From contig NC_067205.1 of assembly GCF_026262505.1 (NCBI RefSeq), positions 5,022,001 through 5,086,000 on the forward strand: a stretch of DNA of 64,000 bases, given 5' to 3'. A program made the position numbers and the translations under genes. The notes under the pieces were generated by a model, which worked only from the letters and a program-made list of their open reading frames with translations, had not been told where the DNA came from and made no database searches. Source of the DNA: Trichomonas vaginalis G3. Its lineage: Eukaryota; Parabasalia; Trichomonadida; Trichomonadidae. Of the stretch, positions 1 to 10,797 are shown piece by piece; the stretch's first letter is position 1, and each line of letters begins with the position of its first letter.

Positions 1-644
1 ATTGCAAGAACTTCCTCTGTAACCTGCTTAGCTTGCTTTCCTGTTCCTAAGACTGTCTTGAGGAGTCCAAGCTGAGTGTAGTAGTCAAGGACTGGCTGGA
101 ATGTGTTGCCGTACTGATTCATACGCTGGTTGAAGACCTCGATTGTGTCGTCCTTTCTAACGATGAGATCTTCGCCTGTTTGGTCATCTTTCATTGGAAC
201 CTTTGGTGGATTGAACTTTGTGTGGTATGTTCTGCCGGATCCTGGGTGGAAGAGGCGTCCACAGATTCTTTCCTGAAGCTCTTCACGAGAAACTTGAAGA
301 TAAATAACGTGTGTGACTGGACGGCCAATCTTTTCAAGGAGCTCGGCAAGGAGCTTAGCCTGGTTGATTGTACGTGGAATGCCATCAAGGATGAATCCCT
401 GCTCTGGTGGGATCTTACCAAGGACAGCCTCGAAAACTTCCATGACTGTTGCATCATCGACAAGAAGGCCACTCTCAATGATGCTCTTGACCTTGAGGCC
501 AACTGGAGAGCCAGCAGCAATCTCGGATCTGAAGCAGTCGCCTGTTGAGATGTGGGCAAGGCCAAACTTCTTTTCAAGAATTTCGGATTGTGTGCCTTTG
601 CCGGAGCCTGGAGGGCCGAAGAAGATAATGCGCTTTGTAGCCAT
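1..644 (-). CDS. adk: Adenylate kinase (3' end beyond window)
   Basis: Catalyses the reversible reaction ATP + AMP to 2 ADP in the cytosol. Reading from the ATG at 644, the P-loop GPPGSGKGT is at residues 10-18, the NMP-binding stretch HISTGDCFRSE follows, and the long LID domain is present with GRLFHPGSGRTYH and the TGEDLIVRKDD segment, as in long-LID adenylate kinases. 214 codons lie in the window and the last read EEVLA, so only a few residues should be missing. No organelle-type presequence is seen ahead of the P-loop, so a cytosolic form is more likely than a hydrogenosomal one. An initiator TCACTTTT places the transcript start at 656, giving a 5' leader of about 12 bases. The longer open frames on both strands here are shadows. 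Confidence 0.95.
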   Translation of the reverse strand, partial: MATKRIIFFGPPGSGKGTQSEILEKKFGLAHISTGDCFRSEIAAGSPVGLKVKSIIESGLLVDDATVMEVFEAVLGKIPPEQGFILDGIPRTINQAKLLAELLEKIGRPVTHVIYLQVSREELQERICGRLFHPGSGRTYHTKFNPPKVPMKDDQTGEDLIVRKDDTIEVFNQRMNQYGNTFQPVLDYYTQLGLLKTVLGTGKQAKQVTEEVLA

Positions 645-651
645 TGGGTAA

Positions 652-658
652 AAAGTGA
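652..658 (-). promoter_or_regulatory. Initiator (Inr) of adenylate kinase
   Basis: On the minus strand TCACTTT matches the trichomonad core promoter TCA(+1)YWYT. The +1 A is at 656, 12 bases from the ATG. Confidence 0.55.
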
Positions 659-660
659 AG

Positions 661-1660
661 TAAACCAAAAAGTCACTTTTATGATTTGACAATTGAATTT
701 AAATGGTTTACAAAAGTGGGTTAGAGATTTTGCATCGATGTCAGAGATTATAATTTAGCATATGGAACAATTTCGCATTTATTTAAAAAATGAACGTTAG
801 AAAAATTCAATACTTCCCAAATTTTTATGTTGTTTTAAAAATGCATATTTATATATTTGAAAAAATTAAACTACACCTGTAAAATTGACAATGACTCAAT
901 TAGTTTTCAAAAAGCTTTTAGCAAAATCATTCAAATTAGTGAACTGCGAATCGTTATTATAATACCCATGATGTATTAAGTTTTTACAATTAATATCAGC
1001 GAGCGATTTCTGTTTTTTAATCGTAATTTAGAACGAATAACTTTCAAACATTCAAGAATAAACTCAGCTCTATCTCTTTTTATGAAACTTTCAATACTTG
1101 ATGTGTGGTCGGTCGATTATGCGGTGATTCGAACTTTCTGGGATTGCGACTTACTTGAAATCTCAAAATTTTGAAAATCTATTTAATACATTCAATTACA
1201 GCATGTCAGTGTTCAAAGAGATGCATAAGCTTTAAACAGCATATCATATTATGTAATAGAATAATCAGATTTATTGCTTGTATTCGGTAATACTATTAAT
1301 GTTTAGATTATCCAAGAACACTATTTTTCTAAATGAATCAATAGAATAAGAATATTTCGATTTTGTTCGGTCGAATTAAAAACATTTGAGCTAATACAAG
1401 GTTGAACTCCTATCGAGATATTAAAATTGCATATCGGTGATTACTCATCAATAGAACCTGGAATGCGCTCATCAGGCATTTAATCGCAATGATATTTATT
1501 GGTAAAATGAATCAAATTTGATAAAAAGAATCGTTAATCCCTTTTCCCAACTATATGTAGGTCTTATTAACACTCTTAGGAGTATAGGTTTTATTTTTCT
1601 AAATGAGCTCAATTTGTAAATAATTTTTTTTACAACAATTTTTTTTGAAATTGTAATACA
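661..1660. other. Intergenic, no gene seen
   Basis: AT-rich spacer of 1.0 kb with scattered stops in all frames. A GTTCGAATC string near 1128 resembles a tRNA T-loop, but no cloverleaf can be built around it. Nothing else is supported. Confidence 0.5.
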
Positions 1661-4600
1661 ATGGAATCGCTTTTATCTGCTTACTCAGCAGATGATGTTC
1701 AAACATTATCATCTTTGATAAGCCAGAATAAAAGTCTCCTTGAACAGAAAGTGGAAAATTTTACTATTTTCCAAAAGGCAATCCTAGATGGGAAGCTTGA
1801 AATTGTAAAAATGCTTGTAAACATGGATTCTGATCTTTTAAAGATTAATGATGAAGTTATTTATCAAATTTATAAAATTCGTTATAATTTTATGACAACC
1901 CTCCTTTCTTTTTGGCTTTGATTTCGCAGAAAAACTCCGAAACTGTAAACTTCATTCTTAAAGAAATGGATTTGAACTATCAAGACTTTAAAGATTCAAA
2001 AAATAAAGACAACCAAAATGCTCTAGAGTTCTGTACTTTTAACAATTCCTTGTCAGGATGCAAACTTTTATGCGAAAATAACTTTGTTTATGAAATTCAA
2101 AGCGCAATTAAAATTTCCAAAGAAAAAGACTTCAATGAAATCTTCGATTACCTACAGAATATTACTAACATTGATCAAGATAGTATAAATAAAAGCGATC
2201 TTGATTTAGAAAATACAAATACTCAGAATCAAATTACAGATCAAGAGGAAGTAATGGAAGAAATTAAAGATACTGAAATAACTCATATTGGTGATGTAAA
2301 TCTGCCTGAAATTGATCAGAACAACGAGTTGAATCCCATCGAGATAGCGACGCAGCAAAATGATATAAATATTAAGCACGATAATCAAGAAAATACTTCA
2401 GGAAACCAAGCAGCTCAAAATAATGATCAAATTCAAGAAATTGAAAAAATTGACATCAAACTTACTGAAAATAATCAAAAAGAACCTGTTTATACCGAAC
2501 TGTCTCTTCATGAAAATGATAGTACTGATCATAATGAGGCTGTTGAAAGTAAAGAAAATTTTGATGTAGATAATTTAAATAAAAAAGCAGAAGAAAAGCC
2601 TAAAGATGACATTTCCACTCAAAAGACTCAACAATTAGATATAAATAATGATACTCAACAGCAAAATCCAAATTCAGAAAACATTAGCAAAGAAACGACC
2701 TCTGAGCATCAAATTTTAGATAAACCTGGATCAAATACCAATCTCCCAACTGCAGATGCCCCATCGGAAGAAATAATGAAATCAGATTTTGCCTGGAATT
2801 CATCATCTGTTGAACCAGTTGAAGTGTTACCTCAAAAGACTGATGAAGAAATCTTCCAAGAAGCAATACTCCATTTCAGAGGTAATGAGCCTCTAAATTC
2901 TCTTCTCATCAAGCACCCTGACTTCGCCTCAAAGCCTCTCCTCAATGGAGATCTTCCCCTTGTCAGCGCTGTCACGTCCAGAAACATGAAAGCTCTAGAA
3001 ATCCTGATTGAAAACAAATCAGACGTCTTTTCCGTTTTCGACAGTTTACAAAATGACGAAGACAGTCTTAAATGGTTCAAAGACCGCATGATAGTGAAAA
3101 AGTACATGAACGAGAGGATGGAGGAAAGTATCGTGAAAAATGACAGAGATTTATTTGACAAAATCGTCAAAATCAACCCTCAAATTATTTGTGAAGGAAG
3201 AGGTGGTTATGACACTTTTTATCATTTTATCTGCTCACGAAACAACGTTGACCTTCTGAAATCTGTGGAAGAATACGCGATAAAGAACAGGAGCAAAATC
3301 CTAGAAGATATTCAAAACCCAGTAATGATTGCTTTGCAAAATGGCTATTGGCAGGAATCTATATATCTATACTCTATTGGATTCCCTCTGTTTTCTGCAG
3401 AAGAAGAAAAGTACAAGCCACTTGAAGATGCTTTCGTTGCGAAGGATGAAGCAAAAATAGAGAAAGAATTTGATAACTACAATAAATTTTTAAATGGACA
3501 GTTGACAAATGATGGTTTGCCAAAGAACAAAACAGAGATAATCAGCGAAGTCAAAGATGTTATTAAAGACGTCTTGGACACGCAAAATGATATGGAATTG
3601 GATTCAAACAAAATTGTTTTAATATCCGACGAATTCAAGAATGAAGAAAGCGAGGTCAAAACAAATTCTGAAATAAAAGAAGAGGAGCCAAAGAAGGAAG
3701 AAATCGTTGATTTGGAAGAGAAAACTACTGAACAAGTAGTTGAGAATGATAATGAGAGTGTTAAGTCTGTTGTTGAAGACAAAATAGAAGAGATAAAAGA
3801 AGGAATATTTGGAAAAGAAGACGAAAATGATTCAAAAATTGACGAAGAAATTGAGAGAGAAAAGAAACAGAAAGCAGAAGAGGAAGAAAAAAGAAAGAGA
3901 GAAAAAGAAATCAAAGAAAGGAAAGCTTTGATTGCAGACTTAACTAAAATTGTAGACAATGATGATCCTTCACTTCTAAAGGATAAAACCGATAACCAAA
4001 TTTTGACAGTATACGAATTCGGGACTTTGTTTGAATATTCTCAATCAAAAGAATCAAAGAAAGTAAGTCAATTTTTGTTAGAAAACTACTCTCTGCAAAT
4101 ATTGAAGCAAACTGTTCTGCGAAACAAGACAGATATCATTAAATCAGTCAGAACATATGTATTTAATCAAATAAAAAAAGATTGGAATTATGATTATGCT
4201 GAAAAAGCTTTCAAAAATGATGAAGTTCTTCCGCTTTTCCAGGATAATTATGGAAGGACACTATTGACTGTATCTTTGACAGATCTCGATAAATCTGCGA
4301 ATGTTTTGAAACTCCTCTTGAAACAGAAAAATATCAATGTCAAATCTGCTTTAAAGAAAATACAAAATAACCAAATAAGGCAGAAGAGCATTTCAACTAT
4401 TATTTTACTTTCGATAGAAGAAGACAATACTTCAATATTGTCAGAGCTCAATATTAACTCTAATTACCTTGTTAATGGAGTGAAAATTTTGGAGATCTGT
4501 GTTGAAAAGAAGGCAACAAATTTTGTAAAGTATTTCAACGAAGATCCTGATATTTTCAAATATTTCGTCAAAAGCTGTCAAACAGATGATGTTGAATTCA

Positions 4601-5502
4601 TCTCAAATGCTTTCCAGAAACAAATGAATGAAATGAAGACTTCAGAACCATTTTTGGAAGCGCTAAAATACAAAGCATTCAAAACAGCCCTGTTACTTCT
4701 GCCTCTTACTCCAAATATCTTCGACTATGAAGGAGATATCAAGAGCTCACAGAACGAAGAATTAATCTGCGCATTCAAGACTTATAAGCCATCAATCGAA
4801 AGGATTATTAGAAGTGACAGAATTGATTATGCTGAACACTTGACTCTTGATGAAATCATAAAAGAAGATGTTGTCAAGAGATGTCTTGAACTGAATTCTC
4901 ATACTGTTTTAGAATTTATCATCATGAAATATACAAAAGAAATTATCAAATGCGACAATTTGGCAAGGAAATACTCTGCAATAATGATTGCAAGAGATTT
5001 CGACCCTTCTTTCATAGAAAAAGTAACTGATGCATATCCTGCAATCAAGAGATTTAAAGTCGATGGCAAATCCTTGCTTTATCACGCAGCACGAAAGCAG
5101 AAATACAAAGCATGTAAATTGCTTTTCCCTCCTTCAGATGAAAATGACATTGTTTTGCTCTCAAAGGAGCAGTGCTCTAAGATGCATCCTTACTTCGTGA
5201 GGTGGCTGATTTTATATGGAAATAATGATCAGATTTTAAAGGCAAGTCAGGTCAATCCATCTCTTTTCATATCTACAAGAGTCACAGATAAAAATGTAAC
5301 TTACTTCCCATTACAGTTTGCGGAAAAGAATTCGGTGAAAGCTAGTGAACTTATCAAAGAAATATGCTCTTCTTATGTTCAGCAAAAAAAATCAAGTGAT
5401 GAGATGTCTAATTCTAAATCTTCTGCTTCTATTTCTACAAGAAGAAGTATTTCAAAAGTTAATTCACCACAGAAATCAAAATATTCTCCAAAACATGTTT
5501 AA
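1661..5502 (+). CDS. Ankyrin-like protein with acidic linkers, one frameshift
   Basis: A protein of about 1,280 residues read in two frames. The first 76 or so codons from ATG 1661 contain an ankyrin-like helix pair (FQKAILDGKLEIVKMLVNMD). The frame then closes at 1921, while the continuation (NPPFFLALISQ, ETVNFILKEMDL) is open in another frame from about 1888. One extra T in the TTTT run at 1888-1891 would join the two, so this is either a sequencing undercall or a real inactivating change. The middle (about residues 170-400 and 600-760) is low-complexity, rich in E, K, N, Q and D. Degenerate ankyrin-like helical blocks return between and after these. The C-terminus is Ser/Lys-rich (about the last 40 residues). 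No enzyme motif was recognised. Function unknown, probably a scaffold. Confidence 0.7.
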
Positions 5503-5690
5503 TAAAAAACGATTTTACACTATTTTACACCTTATCCTAAGTATTTTGTATCTCGGATTTGAACTGATACCATTTATGATAATTAAAAATTTGTCTGTCT
5601 TCTATCAAAATTGTCTAGGTTTGATCAAAAAAAATTGACAAAATAAAAAATTTTGTTTTGTAAAATGTCATTTTTATTTTTCTCACAAAA

Positions 5691-7757
5691 ATGATAATTG
5701 ATTCTTTAGAGGTATACCAGACAAATCTTGACAATTTCATAGGCAAAATTGTTAAAGATTTGGAATACATGCCTAGTGTATCTGAATATACAAATGTTGC
5801 CGCTGCATGTTTCAATTTATCAACTAAATATGCCGGTTTTTATAAAGAAGAGAACTCCAAAATAGATAATCCTTTCATAATGTTAAATAGATATATCGAA
5901 AAATTACTTTTTAAGCATGAAAATAAGTCCTATTCAACTTTAAATGATGAAATGAAGATTAAAATCATTGAAAACGCATCAAAAAGAATACACTTACTTC
6001 AGAATTTATGTTTATTTGGTGAAACAATGAACAAATCCATCTATAAAAACAAGAAATTTGATGATATTCAATCAATTTACTCAAGATTCCTAATGACATC
6101 AATTGTTCAAGCCAATTTAGGTATATTTTTAGATTTATCCATCAAACAGTTTACAAAAGCCTTCGAAACTACAGAAAATACGGATTTATCAATGATTATC
6201 TCTTTATTCCAGATCAATTACTTCGGTGCGCCAACCCAAGAGATCTGCTATAATAACAGCAGCTTCTTCATCGCCGAAATCGAGAAATCGATTGAAAAGC
6301 TAGTTCCAGACCTTCAAAAACTTCCAACTGTGATGAAACAAGTGAAGACATTCCTGGATCTGATACAAAACGACACAAAAACAAAGGAGAGATTCGTTAA
6401 AGTCTTTGGAGAGAAAATCATCCTTCCTCTGATGCCAAAAATCACTCAGTCAATCAAATCCGCTGACATATTCAATTCGATCTATCCGAGTGTTACTTTT
6501 GATGGCGAGTTACTCATCTCTGTTTCTCTGATCAAGTCAGACTTTTCTCAGCAGTTCATTGAGTCTGTTTTTGAGGAGAGGCTGGACAAGTTCATTTCTT
6601 CGCTGCAGAAAGAGACGAAAATCAAGAAACTGTGCGAAACTCTTCTGGATCTGATGAAATTTTTGGAAACATTCAACAAAATAATTTATTTAGAGAGTTT
6701 CAGAGAGTTCTCCATCCTCAAAACAAAGTCCAAGCTACAAGACGCGAAGTTCAAAGACGTCTTCGGCGGAATCTGGCCAATTGCCCTCTCTTTCATTTTT
6801 GATTCGCTGATGCAGAGGGGAAACCCGCTCCAGGGAATGCTGACGACGAATACAATCATCAAAATGCTGTCATTCGTCAACGACAAGGACATCTTCATGA
6901 AGCAGTACGAAAACCACCTTTTCAACAGACTCGCGACGAGAGCAACCATCGGAAAGGAGAAGGAGATCGAAGCAATCAACGCGCTCAAAGTGGCAACATC
7001 ATATGAGAACCTCAAAAACACTGAGAACTTGCTGAACAACTACGAAGTATACATAGAACCTGGATTTCAGAAGTTCACTTACGTCATGTTCCCAAAGACT
7101 TCCATTCCAGAGCTCGGCCATGAGTTCTTTATCAAGCTTCCGAGCGAATACTCTGAGATAATCACGCAAATAACTCCGAATCTGAAGAAGAAATGGCCCC
7201 AGAGACACTTCGACTGGAGGTATTCGCTCGTTTCCTGTGAGTCCAGACTGAAAACAAAAGCTGGCGTTTCGAACTTGACTATTTCCCTCGCACAGGCTGC
7301 TGTTTTGCAGTGCTTGTGCGACAGCGATGGTGTTACCTTCGATACATTGTCGAGTGTGACGCAGATTGATGCGGAAAGACTGAATAAGATGATAAACAAA
7401 TTGCTAAAACAGAAAATAATCAAGATTTCTGATAAAAATGATATTGAGAAGGCGAAGATATCTATTAATAATAACTTCCACCAAACAAAGGCAATAATTG
7501 CTGATAACTGGAAGATTGAACCGGCCAAGTTCGAGCAGATCTCTGAAACGAGAATGTTGGTGCTACAGTCAATAACAATGCGAATAATGAAGATGGTGAA
7601 AATAATAAAAATTTCAGTGCTCAAAGAAAAGGTCATGGAAGAGGTTTCTCTGACATTTAAAGCAAGGCCTGAGGATATAACAAGATGCTTTAATGATCTA
7701 ACTATCAAAGGTTTCATTGAACTTTACGGTGAAGATAGATTTATCTTCAATAAGTAA
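5691..7757 (+). CDS. Cullin (RING E3 ligase scaffold)
   Basis: 688 residues, the usual cullin size. The N-terminal three-quarters is the helical cullin-repeat stalk that binds an adaptor. The cullin-homology region follows (about 450-560: FQKFTYVMFPKTSIPELG, KKKWPQRHFDWRYS, VSNLTISLAQAAVLQCL) and would recruit the RBX RING protein. The last 70 residues form the neddylation winged helix, with the NEDD8 acceptor lysine in MRIMKMVK at about residue 634 and the conserved ARPEDITRCFNDLTIKGFIE end. Both key ends are therefore intact and the gene should be functional. It resembles the CUL1/CUL3 group, but the paralogue cannot be assigned by eye. An initiator-like TCATTTTTA gives a +1 near 5670, 21 bases upstream. 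Confidence 0.93.
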   Translation: MIIDSLEVYQTNLDNFIGKIVKDLEYMPSVSEYTNVAAACFNLSTKYAGFYKEENSKIDNPFIMLNRYIEKLLFKHENKSYSTLNDEMKIKIIENASKRIHLLQNLCLFGETMNKSIYKNKKFDDIQSIYSRFLMTSIVQANLGIFLDLSIKQFTKAFETTENTDLSMIISLFQINYFGAPTQEICYNNSSFFIAEIEKSIEKLVPDLQKLPTVMKQVKTFLDLIQNDTKTKERFVKVFGEKIILPLMPKITQSIKSADIFNSIYPSVTFDGELLISVSLIKSDFSQQFIESVFEERLDKFISSLQKETKIKKLCETLLDLMKFLETFNKIIYLESFREFSILKTKSKLQDAKFKDVFGGIWPIALSFIFDSLMQRGNPLQGMLTTNTIIKMLSFVNDKDIFMKQYENHLFNRLATRATIGKEKEIEAINALKVATSYENLKNTENLLNNYEVYIEPGFQKFTYVMFPKTSIPELGHEFFIKLPSEYSEIITQITPNLKKKWPQRHFDWRYSLVSCESRLKTKAGVSNLTISLAQAAVLQCLCDSDGVTFDTLSSVTQIDAERLNKMINKLLKQKIIKISDKNDIEKAKISINNNFHQTKAIIADNWKIEPAKFEQISETRMLVLQSITMRIMKMVKIIKISVLKEKVMEEVSLTFKARPEDITRCFNDLTIKGFIELYGEDRFIFNK

Positions 7758-7780
7758 AAAAAATTGTATACTTTCATTAT

Positions 7781-8581
7781 TTATAAAAATTTTTTGATGA
7801 TTGGCCATATTTCTTGGAATCTCTGACTGACAACTTCATGGCCCGAATCTGGTATGATAGAAAGTTGTGCGTTCTTCATCATTTTGTATGCTTCGACAAC
7901 TGTTTGTAATGGAGTGTTTTGATCTTTGTCTCCGGCCATCAAAAGTGTTGGGGATTCTACCTTTCCAAAGATTTTTTCTCCAACTTCGAGATTTGCATAA
8001 TAAGTAGTAATTGAATCATACCACTGATTAATTCTATCTGGTTCTGGTCTAATAAGCATTTGTTCATCCCAATATTTTGTGTCTAAACTTCTGAATATCT
8101 CAAATGCTGGAAATTGTTTAGATTTTGCCTTCCATGTTCCAGCACCAATAGCAATAAGCTTTTCGACTTTATCTGGAAACATTGCACTTAAGAAGAGACC
8201 AGTATAAGCTCCATCACTAAATCCTATAATTTTTACTTTTTCATTTGTTTCGTTTTCAATAACATTTTTAACATCAATAGCCTTAACTTCATATGTTTGT
8301 TCTACTGTTCCTATTTCTGATTTCCCATGGCCTCTTGTTGCAATTGCAATGATCTTATTGGAAGAAGAAAGATTATCTATAAGTCCACCCATTTCACCAA
8401 TCGATCCAACGATTCCACCATGCAAAATAACAATTGGTTTGCCATTTCCATTGACTTCATAATAAATTTTTGATCCTTGACTTTCAATTATCTTAGCATT
8501 GGCTGAATTGTTTCCGTAGTGAACTTGACTCTTGTAGCTATTCTCTTTTTCATTAAAGTAGCGAAGTCTTATGTTTTCCAT
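7781..8581 (-). CDS. Alpha/beta hydrolase
   Basis: 266 residues with a complete alpha/beta-hydrolase core. The oxyanion motif HGG is at 54-56, the nucleophile elbow GFSDGA puts the serine at about 122, the acid is in GDKDQNTP (218 or 220) and the histidine is in DSGHEV (about 248). There is no signal peptide and no membrane segment. The compact single-domain layout resembles bacterial peroxidase/lipase-like hydrolases, so lateral transfer is possible but not shown. The substrate cannot be named. It ends 24 bases from the cullin stop, tail to tail. Two initiator-like sites lie just upstream (A at 8590 and 8595). Confidence 0.85.
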   Translation of the reverse strand: MENIRLRYFNEKENSYKSQVHYGNNSANAKIIESQGSKIYYEVNGNGKPIVILHGGIVGSIGEMGGLIDNLSSSNKIIAIATRGHGKSEIGTVEQTYEVKAIDVKNVIENETNEKVKIIGFSDGAYTGLFLSAMFPDKVEKLIAIGAGTWKAKSKQFPAFEIFRSLDTKYWDEQMLIRPEPDRINQWYDSITTYYANLEVGEKIFGKVESPTLLMAGDKDQNTPLQTVVEAYKMMKNAQLSIIPDSGHEVVSQRFQEIWPIIKKFL

Positions 8582-8932
8582 TTAAAAAATGAAGTGAAAT
8601 TTGAATGTACCTAACAAATTCTCAAAAAAAATACAATTATTGTCCAATGCAATGTGATCTTAAATATTGTAAAAATTTTTGAGCAATATTTTTTGATAAA
8701 AATTTTAAAGGGAATGTCGCATGAGTTCGTATTCACATATTAATCACAGAAAGAATTCCATAAAGTCAGACAATTCATTAAAAAAAATGTAAAAAATTAT
8801 TCGATTTTTTCCCATATTATTTTAGGCCGGAGAACTATACCCTCATGATTTCTATTTGCTTAGTTGCATCTGAATTACAATTTGATGAAAACAATATTAA
8901 ATAAATTTTAAACAAATCAGATAAAGAAGCTT
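8582..8932. other. Intergenic, no further gene seen
   Basis: AT-rich spacer of 350 bases between two minus-strand genes. Apart from the initiator motifs next to the hydrolase, nothing is supported. Confidence 0.45.
8590..8597 (-). promoter_or_regulatory. Tandem initiator motifs of the hydrolase gene
   Basis: The minus strand reads TCACTTCATTTT, two overlapping TCAY initiators 9 to 14 bases from the ATG, consistent with the very short trichomonad 5' leaders. Confidence 0.45.
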
Positions 8933-9460
8933 TTATTTATGTGATGACCCGAAAAGAGATTTAGATAATTTACCAAGATCTTTTGATATCTGGTTTCCCA
9001 AGCGATTTAAGTCATCTGCAACTGGTTGAAGCTTTTTATTTAGTTTTTCTGTTTCCTGAGTTATGACTTGGCTTGTAGTTTGTGCTTGTGGATAAATAGA
9101 CTTGAACGGATTTCCCACTCTATCAAAAACAATTCGATCAACTGGTGGATAGTAGGAGTGGTGGAGAGGTCTAATAATAGCGCCACCTGGGCTATCAAGG
9201 AATAACATGTGATCAGGTAATGGACTTTCAACCCAAACAGCTTGAATCATTGTTGGGTTAATTACTTGTTGATATTGCATAGTTTGTTCTGGTGGAGGCG
9301 AGTATACTGGTGTTTGTTGCTGTGGATATGGCTGCTGAGGTGGATATGGTTGTTGTTGTGGATAAGGCTGTTGAGGTGGATATGGTTGTTGAGATGGATA
9401 TGGCTGTTGAGGATATGGTTGTTGTGGAGGGTATGGAGTGTTTTGTGGATTCGGATTCAA
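8933..9460 (-). CDS. Pro/Gln/Tyr-rich repeat protein, start codon missing
   Basis: About 175 residues. The N-terminal 50 are degenerate YPPQQPYPQQ repeats, followed by a short globular part (VWVESPLPDHMLFLDSPGG) and a Lys/Gln helical tail (LNKKLQPVADDLNRLG). The frame is open upstream to a stop at 9509-9511 but contains no ATG. The codon at 9458-9460 is TTG and the first in-frame ATG comes only after the repeat. No 3' splice signal is visible upstream. The gene may have a lost start, a nearby frameshift, or a start inside the frame. YPPQQ-type tails are common in membrane-associated and coat-binding proteins, but no function can be assigned. Confidence 0.5.
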   Translation of the reverse strand: MNPNPQNTPYPPQQPYPQQPYPSQQPYPPQQPYPQQQPYPPQQPYPQQQTPVYSPPPEQTMQYQQVINPTMIQAVWVESPLPDHMLFLDSPGGAIIRPLHHSYYPPVDRIVFDRVGNPFKSIYPQAQTTSQVITQETEKLNKKLQPVADDLNRLGNQISKDLGKLSKSLFGSSHK

Positions 9461-9746
9461 TTGTAGTGAAGTTGGATTTGAATGATGTTGATTTTGTTCA
9501 ATAAGATCCTATTACTACATGATTACATGAGAAGCCGCAGCTTATCTTTAATATTCTGTAATGGAGTTAATGATCAATTTACTGAAATAAATTTGCTGCA
9601 AAATCAATTGAAAACAATCGCCATAGGTCCAATGGGGTAATATCTATGTGTCATACCAATCAAGTCAAAATGTATCCTAAATTCCGATCATTTGAACGGT
9701 TTCTTTCACTCATTTTCATTCTTTTTTTCTTACATTTATTCACTTA

Positions 9747-9838
9747 ATGGCTAATCCGTATGCTGATGCACACGCTCCATCTGCACAATATAGCTCTGCA
9801 CCTCAATACCCCCAAGTAAATCCAGAAATTTATGAACA
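9747..9838 (+). CDS. 5' end of a Pro/Tyr-rich protein gene, cut by assembly gap
   Basis: From the ATG at 9747 the frame reads MANPYADAHAPSAQYSSAP and continues to PEIYEQ, where the N run begins. An initiator TCACTTA (+1 at 9742) lies five bases upstream, which supports a genuine start. The composition (A, P, Y, S, Q) resembles the repeat region of the divergent neighbour. The rest of the gene is not found beyond the gap, where mobile-element sequence begins, so the element or a collapsed repeat separates the two halves. Confidence 0.55.
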
Positions 9839-9863
9839 NNNNNNNNNNNNNNNNNNNNNNNNN
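9839..9863. other. Assembly gap (25 N)
   Basis: A run of 25 unknown bases. Cellular sequence lies to the left and virus-like element sequence to the right, so the true distance and junction are unknown. Confidence 1.
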
Positions 9864-9959
9864 CATCCTCACGTGTTTGTTGAGAGAGATTAATTTTCCT
9901 CATATGTTGCTTCCCCGTCCCCGAAAACCGAGAGAAGAACAGCGAGTAGTGAAAAACCC

Positions 9960-10770
9960 TGTCGCCAAAACTCTTTATTTTCAAGCTTGACTTTTTACAA
10001 TTTTGAAACTTTGTTGCGTAGATATTAATTCTGAAAGAAGTGATGAGGTCTTGTATGACTTTGTACTTCTCCCATAGTTCATGTTCTGTCAAACTTACCT
10101 CGCCATGGATCTTTTCATAAGTTCCATGAGAATCGTCTTCGGACAATCCAGGGAAAAGTATAATGTCAGTAAGTATATCTCTTTACATCCTACTTAAACT
10201 CTTGGCTGTCTGTACACCAAATGACAAAACAGAGATGTTAAAGTGTCTGAGCTTTTAAGAATTCGACACATTCTTGTTCTCTGTTCTTGTAACAAAGATT
10301 GAGAAGCAAAGTCGATCTAATAAGAAGAAGCAGCTATGAGGGTACGTTTTCCAAGTTTCGTAAGATGCAATTTTCTTGTCAAATTATTCTATCTCTTTCT
10401 GTTGTTTGAAGTGTTTCGTCTCTAATATTCTCTGCATTTCCTCATTGGCGTTAAACTTCGAATTATATTACTTCATTATAGCATTAGCTTGTCAATAACT
10501 CTTCTTTGGTACTTTCTTTTCCAATCTAACAACTTCAGTATCCTTTACGATACAAGCTATTAGACTTTATAATATCTTTGAACGAATTGACGGTTTGGTC
10601 AAATTGACCAGAAGTACTACAAATAACAACTAACTCATAGAATGGGTTTTCTCATCTAGTTCTTGTTGTTGTGCAGCCATTTTAAGATAAGTGAAAGTCT
10701 TACCCGACCCAGGTGGTGCAATTAGACCTGTTATACCATTCTGAGCAAATAAGAACTTTTCATGTATAGG
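9960..10770 (-). pseudogene. A32/FtsK-like genome-packaging ATPase remnant
   Basis: Read on the minus strand from about 10741, GLIAPPGSGKTFTYLKMA is a Walker A loop of the FtsK/HerA/A32 packaging-ATPase type. About 50 codons further, ELVVICSTSGQFDQTVNSF is the next conserved strand region. The frame then breaks repeatedly (stops and shifts between 10140 and 10620). A Walker-B-like region is barely recognisable. The tail is open again as SEDDSHGTYEKIHGEV up to about 10146. In Mavericks this protein would pump DNA into the capsid. With at least four interruptions it cannot make a full enzyme. Confidence 0.65.
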
Positions 10771-10797
10771 TTTATCTGAGCATTTTCTAACTTCCTC

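Noticed and set aside
191-676. Ser/Leu-rich minus-strand frame and two plus-strand frames over 180-651
   Set aside because: They are shadows of adenylate kinase, which is read in a different minus-strand frame and has all family motifs.
9751-10146. Frame reading across the N gap
   Set aside because: It joins element sequence to cellular sequence through unknown bases, so the fusion has no meaning.
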